A stretch of 64,000 bases of DNA from VRUE01 sp963816785 (lineage in GTDB: Bacteria; Actinomycetota; Thermoleophilia; Solirubrobacterales; 70-9). This document shows positions 61,265-64,000 of the stretch, one piece after another. The stretch covers positions 1,240,001 to 1,304,000 of the forward strand of contig CAWFLL010000004.1 of NCBI GenBank assembly GCA_963816785.1, in the 5' to 3' direction. The translations under genes and the position numbers were made by a program. Positions within the stretch are counted from its first letter, which is position 1, and the number at the start of each line of letters is the position of its first letter. A model generated the notes under the pieces. That model saw only the letters and a list, made by a program, of their open reading frames with translations, did not search any database and had not been told where the DNA came from.

Positions 61265-62805
61265 CTACGGCGAGATCGCCCTCTGCACCCGGTAGAGGTG
61301 GAGGACCGTTTGCGGGCGGCCGTGCTTGAACCCCATCGAGTGAATCGATTGGCGCACGACGAGGAGCTTCTGGTCTGGGTGATCAGCCAGTCCTTCGACC
61401 TGGGCTGTGTATTGCGGCTTGACGGTCAACTTGACCACCTTCCACTTGTTCGGCTTCTGATTCGCGGAGACCGTGGTGCTCATCAGCCTGCCGTGCTTGC
61501 AGCTGCGCTCTCCTTTCTGGACGGTGCACCGATCCTTGCTGGTCACCGCCACGGCATTGCCGAAGCAGCCGGGCTTGAAGCGCGCCGGGCATTTGAGACG
61601 CAGGTAGAGGTAGGGCGGCACGAAGACCGCGGTGACGAAGTCGGTGACCTTGGGCTTGGACGCCGGCGGGGCGGTCACCTCGGTTGTGGCGTCCGGGCTT
61701 GCCGGAAGGGCCTCGACGTTGCCAGCGGCGTCGGTCGCAACGGTCGCGAATCCGTAGGTTCCGGCGGCCGTAGCCCTGTAGGTGAAGCCTCCTTGCGCCG
61801 ATCCGGGGGCGCTCGCCACCTTCGTGAAGCTCGATTCGCCGGGACCCTCGACGTATAGTCCACCCGCGACAGGCCCGATGGGTCATGAACACGCGGCGAA
61901 GGGCCGGGAGAATCGGAGGCTGTGAAGTTGACCGGGATGTCACCCGGAGAAGTGGCTGCGGGCGCGCTGGCGGCCGAGGTCGGGGCGGTGGAGTCGGTGG
62001 TCAGGCCGTTCGGCCCGGCGGCGTCGATATCGCCGCGATCTCCGCGCCGGCTCACCGCTCGTTCCCAGTAGATGGCGTCGTCGAGAAGCCCGCTCAGCTG
62101 GTTGACGAGCGTGCCATCGCATCCCGCTCCGCCGACGCTGCATCGGCGAAAGGCGCCGAGATAGAGGTCGTCGGCCTCGCCATCGAGGTTTTCCAGCGGG
62201 CCGGTCGCAACTTCTTTGAGAGCGGCGGAGCCGTCGAGGGCGCCGTCGACGTAGAGGCGCAGTTCTTCTGCGGCACTGTCCCGCTCGAACGCCAGGTGAT
62301 GGTCGGCACCGTTCGGCGACCATCGCCGACCCGGTCAGGAACTGGCCGTTTTCTTCGGACGGGCCGCCGGCATCGGCGTCACGGATCCACCCCTCCGCCT
62401 TGCCTCCGTCGACGAAGAGGCCGAACGCCGAGTTGGCGAGACTCGCCGGGCAGGACAGGCCGCACTCGTAATGCCCCATCAGGGCCTGGGAATCGACCGT
62501 GTCGGACGTGCGCACCCAACCGGCGACGGTGAACGATCCGCTCGGGTACAGAGGGGCGCTGTCGGGGACGTCGACCGCCTGCTGCGCTTTCGTGAACGAG
62601 AAGGCCTGGCCGGAGGTGGCGGGAGCGAACCCCGTCCCTCCCAACAGCGTGCCGTCGTGACCGTTGAACGGATCGGTTGCATCGCCCTCTGCCCTGCCAC
62701 AGGCCGACCACCCCTGACCCGACAGGCGCCAGGGCGTGGGCGGGCGGCGGGCAACGCGACGACGAGCACCGCGGTAATTGCCAGCTTCAGCGTTCTCCGA
62801 CGCAT
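61265..62805 (-). CDS. Exported LamG/concanavalin-like protein with Ig-like domain; frame broken
   Basis: Starts MRRRTLKLAITAVLVVALPA after GAAGGAAG. A LamG-type domain follows across frames: GGTGFAPATSGQAFSF, AVDVPDSAPLYPSGSFTVAGW, WIRDADAGGPSEENGQF and LYVDGALDGSAALKEV. An Ig-like unit (APGSAQGGFTYRATAAGTYGF) and a Cys-containing C-terminal domain (KCPARFKPGCFGN, RCTVQKGERSC) complete it. LamG domains bind sugars or proteins outside the cell. Frames change near 62735, 62325 and 61870. The last 180 residues are intact. Confidence 0.68.
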
Positions 62806-63260
62806 CGTCTTCCTTCACTAGTTTTCGCGCCCGATCACGAGCGGGTGGCACGAATGCGAAGGTGCATCTTCTTCTACGGCGCCGATTAGTGCAAGCCGCT
62901 GAACCAATCGGGACCTGAGCACGAGAAAAGCACCGCGAGCAGGTCTATCTCCATAGCAGGGCCCGTTTCGCCGGCCCCGTTTCCGGGGCCTCTTCCTATA
63001 GCGGGGGCCCGATTCGTCTCTCGCTACCACCCTCGGATCGTCGAACGGATCGCGGCTTGAGGGGGGTCTTGACGCAGCAGGTCCTTGCGCTGCTCGAAGG
63101 ACGCGATGGTGGGGCTCGCTAAACGTCATGACGAGCGAGGCGATCTGATCGCCGGCAGGCTGGGCGGCGCGGCCTGCACAAGGGGATGGAGTCGCTCGCC
63201 CATCCTGACCACCTCGCGGACGCCTGTGGTCCACGATAATCCAGGTCAGGAGCAGACGAC
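62806..63260. other. Interval upstream of HMG-CoA reductase
   Basis: No convincing gene. A 7-bp stem GGCCCCG/CGGGGCC with TTTC loop at 62973-62990 could be a terminator but has only a weak pyrimidine tail. A minus-strand fragment near 63035-63120 reads SPTIASFEQRKDLLRQDPP and may be the tail of a lost gene. Confidence 0.4.
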
Positions 63261-64000
63261 ATGACACCTCCCCGATCGAAGCGCAAGAAGATCCCGCGTG
63301 ATCGCGAGAACGACTACACGCCCGAGGCCGCGGAAGCGCGGCGCGCCTTCCTACGTGAGCAGACGGGCGTCGGGACTGGAGCACGTCTCCCACTACTCCT
63401 TCGATCCATCGGTTCTCCCCGGCAACATCGAGCACTTCACCGGGGTCGCGCAGGTGCCGATCGGCATCGCCGGCCCGCTGCTCGTCAACGGGGAGCACGC
63501 GCAGGGCGAGTTCTACGTTCCCCTGGCCACGAGCGAGGGCACGCTGGTGGCGAGCTACAACCGCGGCATGAAGACGCTGCGCGAGGCCGGCGGCGTGAAG
63601 ACCACGATCCTGGACGACGCCATGCAGCGCGCCCCCGCCTTCGTGTTCGAGAGCGCCCGCGAGGCACGAGCGTTCGGGGAATGGCTCACGGAGCACTTCG
63701 CCGAGATCAAGCAAGCGGCCGAGACCACCACGCGTACCGGCCGCTGCGCGGCATCGAGCAGTACTCCGCCAGCCGGATCCTGTTCACGCGCTTTGACTAC
63801 ACGACGGGCGACGCCGCGGGCCAGAACCTCACCGGCAAGGCGACCGCCGCGGCGTGCGCTTGGATCACCTCCAACTACGAGGGCATCACCGACTTCTATC
63901 TGGAGTCGAACTTCGCCACCGACAAGAAGAGCTCGCAGGTCAACGTGCTGCGCACGCGGGGCAAGCGCGTCGTCGCGGAGGCGACGATTCCCGCCGCCTT
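63261..64000 (+). CDS. HMG-CoA reductase, 5' part (cut by window edge); frame broken
   Basis: The ATG at 63261 begins MTPPRSKRKKIPRDREN. After a frame change near 63375 the composite gives VSHYSFDPSVLPGNIEHFTG, VPIGIAGPLLVNGEHAQGEF and VPLATSEGTLVASYNRGMK, the signature HMG-CoA-binding segment with catalytic Glu. After another change near 63725 it gives LFTRFDYTTGDAAGQNLTGK (substrate/NADP contact). It reduces HMG-CoA to mevalonate. Whether class I or II cannot be settled from the part seen. The remainder is outside the window. Confidence 0.8.
   Translation, partial: MTPPRSKRKKIPRDRENDYTPEAAEARRAFLREQTGVGTGARLPLLLRSIGSPRQHRALHRGRAGADRHRRPAARQRGARAGRVLRSPGHERGHAGGELQPRHEDAARGRRREDHDPGRRHAARPRLRVRERPRGTSVRGMAHGALRRDQASGRDHHAYRPLRGIEQYSASRILFTRFDYTTGDAAGQNLTGKATAAACAWITSNYEGITDFYLESNFATDKKSSQVNVLRTRGKRVVAEATIPAA

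Noticed and set aside
62818..63714. 298-residue minus-strand frame
   Set aside because: Antisense to HMG-CoA reductase over half its length; no family similarity except a short possible relic near 63035-63120.

Overview
The window is a GC-rich, densely coded actinobacterial chromosome segment. It carries many exported proteins of kinds common in Thermoleophilia/Solirubrobacterales: decapeptide-repeat proteins with the LGKNSVG...QLK signature, delta-60, PD40 and RTX proteins, and a COG4315 protein. It also has a PucR regulator and an acyl-CoA-carboxylase-epsilon-like small gene. That placement is inference from family content; no 16S rRNA gene is present. The only intact RNA genes seen are tRNA-Asp(GTC) and tRNA-Val(TAC).

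Layout. 1-2.1 kb: start of a biotin carboxylase and an exported repeat/PKD protein (minus strand). 2.3-3.1 kb: PHP phosphoesterase. 3.1-10.1 kb (minus strand): assimilatory sulfur cluster of rhodanese, sulfite reductase, APS reductase, ATP sulfurylase and APS kinase, with dodecin and an ACC-epsilon-like gene upstream and a TTGA-coupled PD40 exported protein at the end. 10.1-11.8 kb: RTX-like exported protein. 11.9-29.4 kb: an amine/polyamine catabolic region built around a divergent promoter. Leftward are a class III aminotransferase, PucR regulator, alanine dehydrogenase and semialdehyde dehydrogenase. Rightward are an APC permease, Usp, PotABCD-type transporter and MmsA-like dehydrogenase, followed by an amine oxidase, an Orn/Lys/Arg-type decarboxylase and an enolase-superfamily enzyme. 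29.4-34 kb: ferritin, membrane and metal-transport genes (ZIP with a DtxR/IdeR-like box; COG4280 with a coupled 65-aa protein) and tRNA-Asp. 34-46.6 kb: cell-wall and housekeeping functions, including a GH-like plus peptidoglycan-binding protein, polysaccharide deacetylase, MBL hydrolase, FtsH, DUF2236, saccharopine-dehydrogenase-like, SIMPL, GT2 plus NeuD-type acetyltransferase, an LLM oxidoreductase and a methyltransferase.

46.6-54.6 kb is the most unusual part. Four cargo modules lie in tandem between copies of the 3' half of tRNA-Val, each next to a decayed tail of a tyrosine-recombinase gene, and the series ends at the intact tRNA-Val gene. A fuller but disrupted integrase lies on the other side of that tRNA. 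54.6-61 kb looks like a further accessory patchwork: a membrane protein, three tandem decapeptide-repeat exported proteins, an acidic unknown protein, an orphan Mla-type ATPase, a 5'-truncated aldo/keto reductase and a tRNA-Met 3'-half scar. The window ends with a LamG exported protein and the start of an HMG-CoA reductase.

Data quality. Many genes at 0.2-2.1, 23.5-29.4, 30, 34-41.4, 48-49.1 and 60-64 kb are broken by single-base indels, yet their protein similarity continues uninterrupted across frames. The stretches between are clean. I treat most of these as probable sequencing or consensus errors and annotate each gene across its full extent, naming the approximate break points. The integrase, its remnants and the truncated aldo/keto reductase look genuinely decayed.
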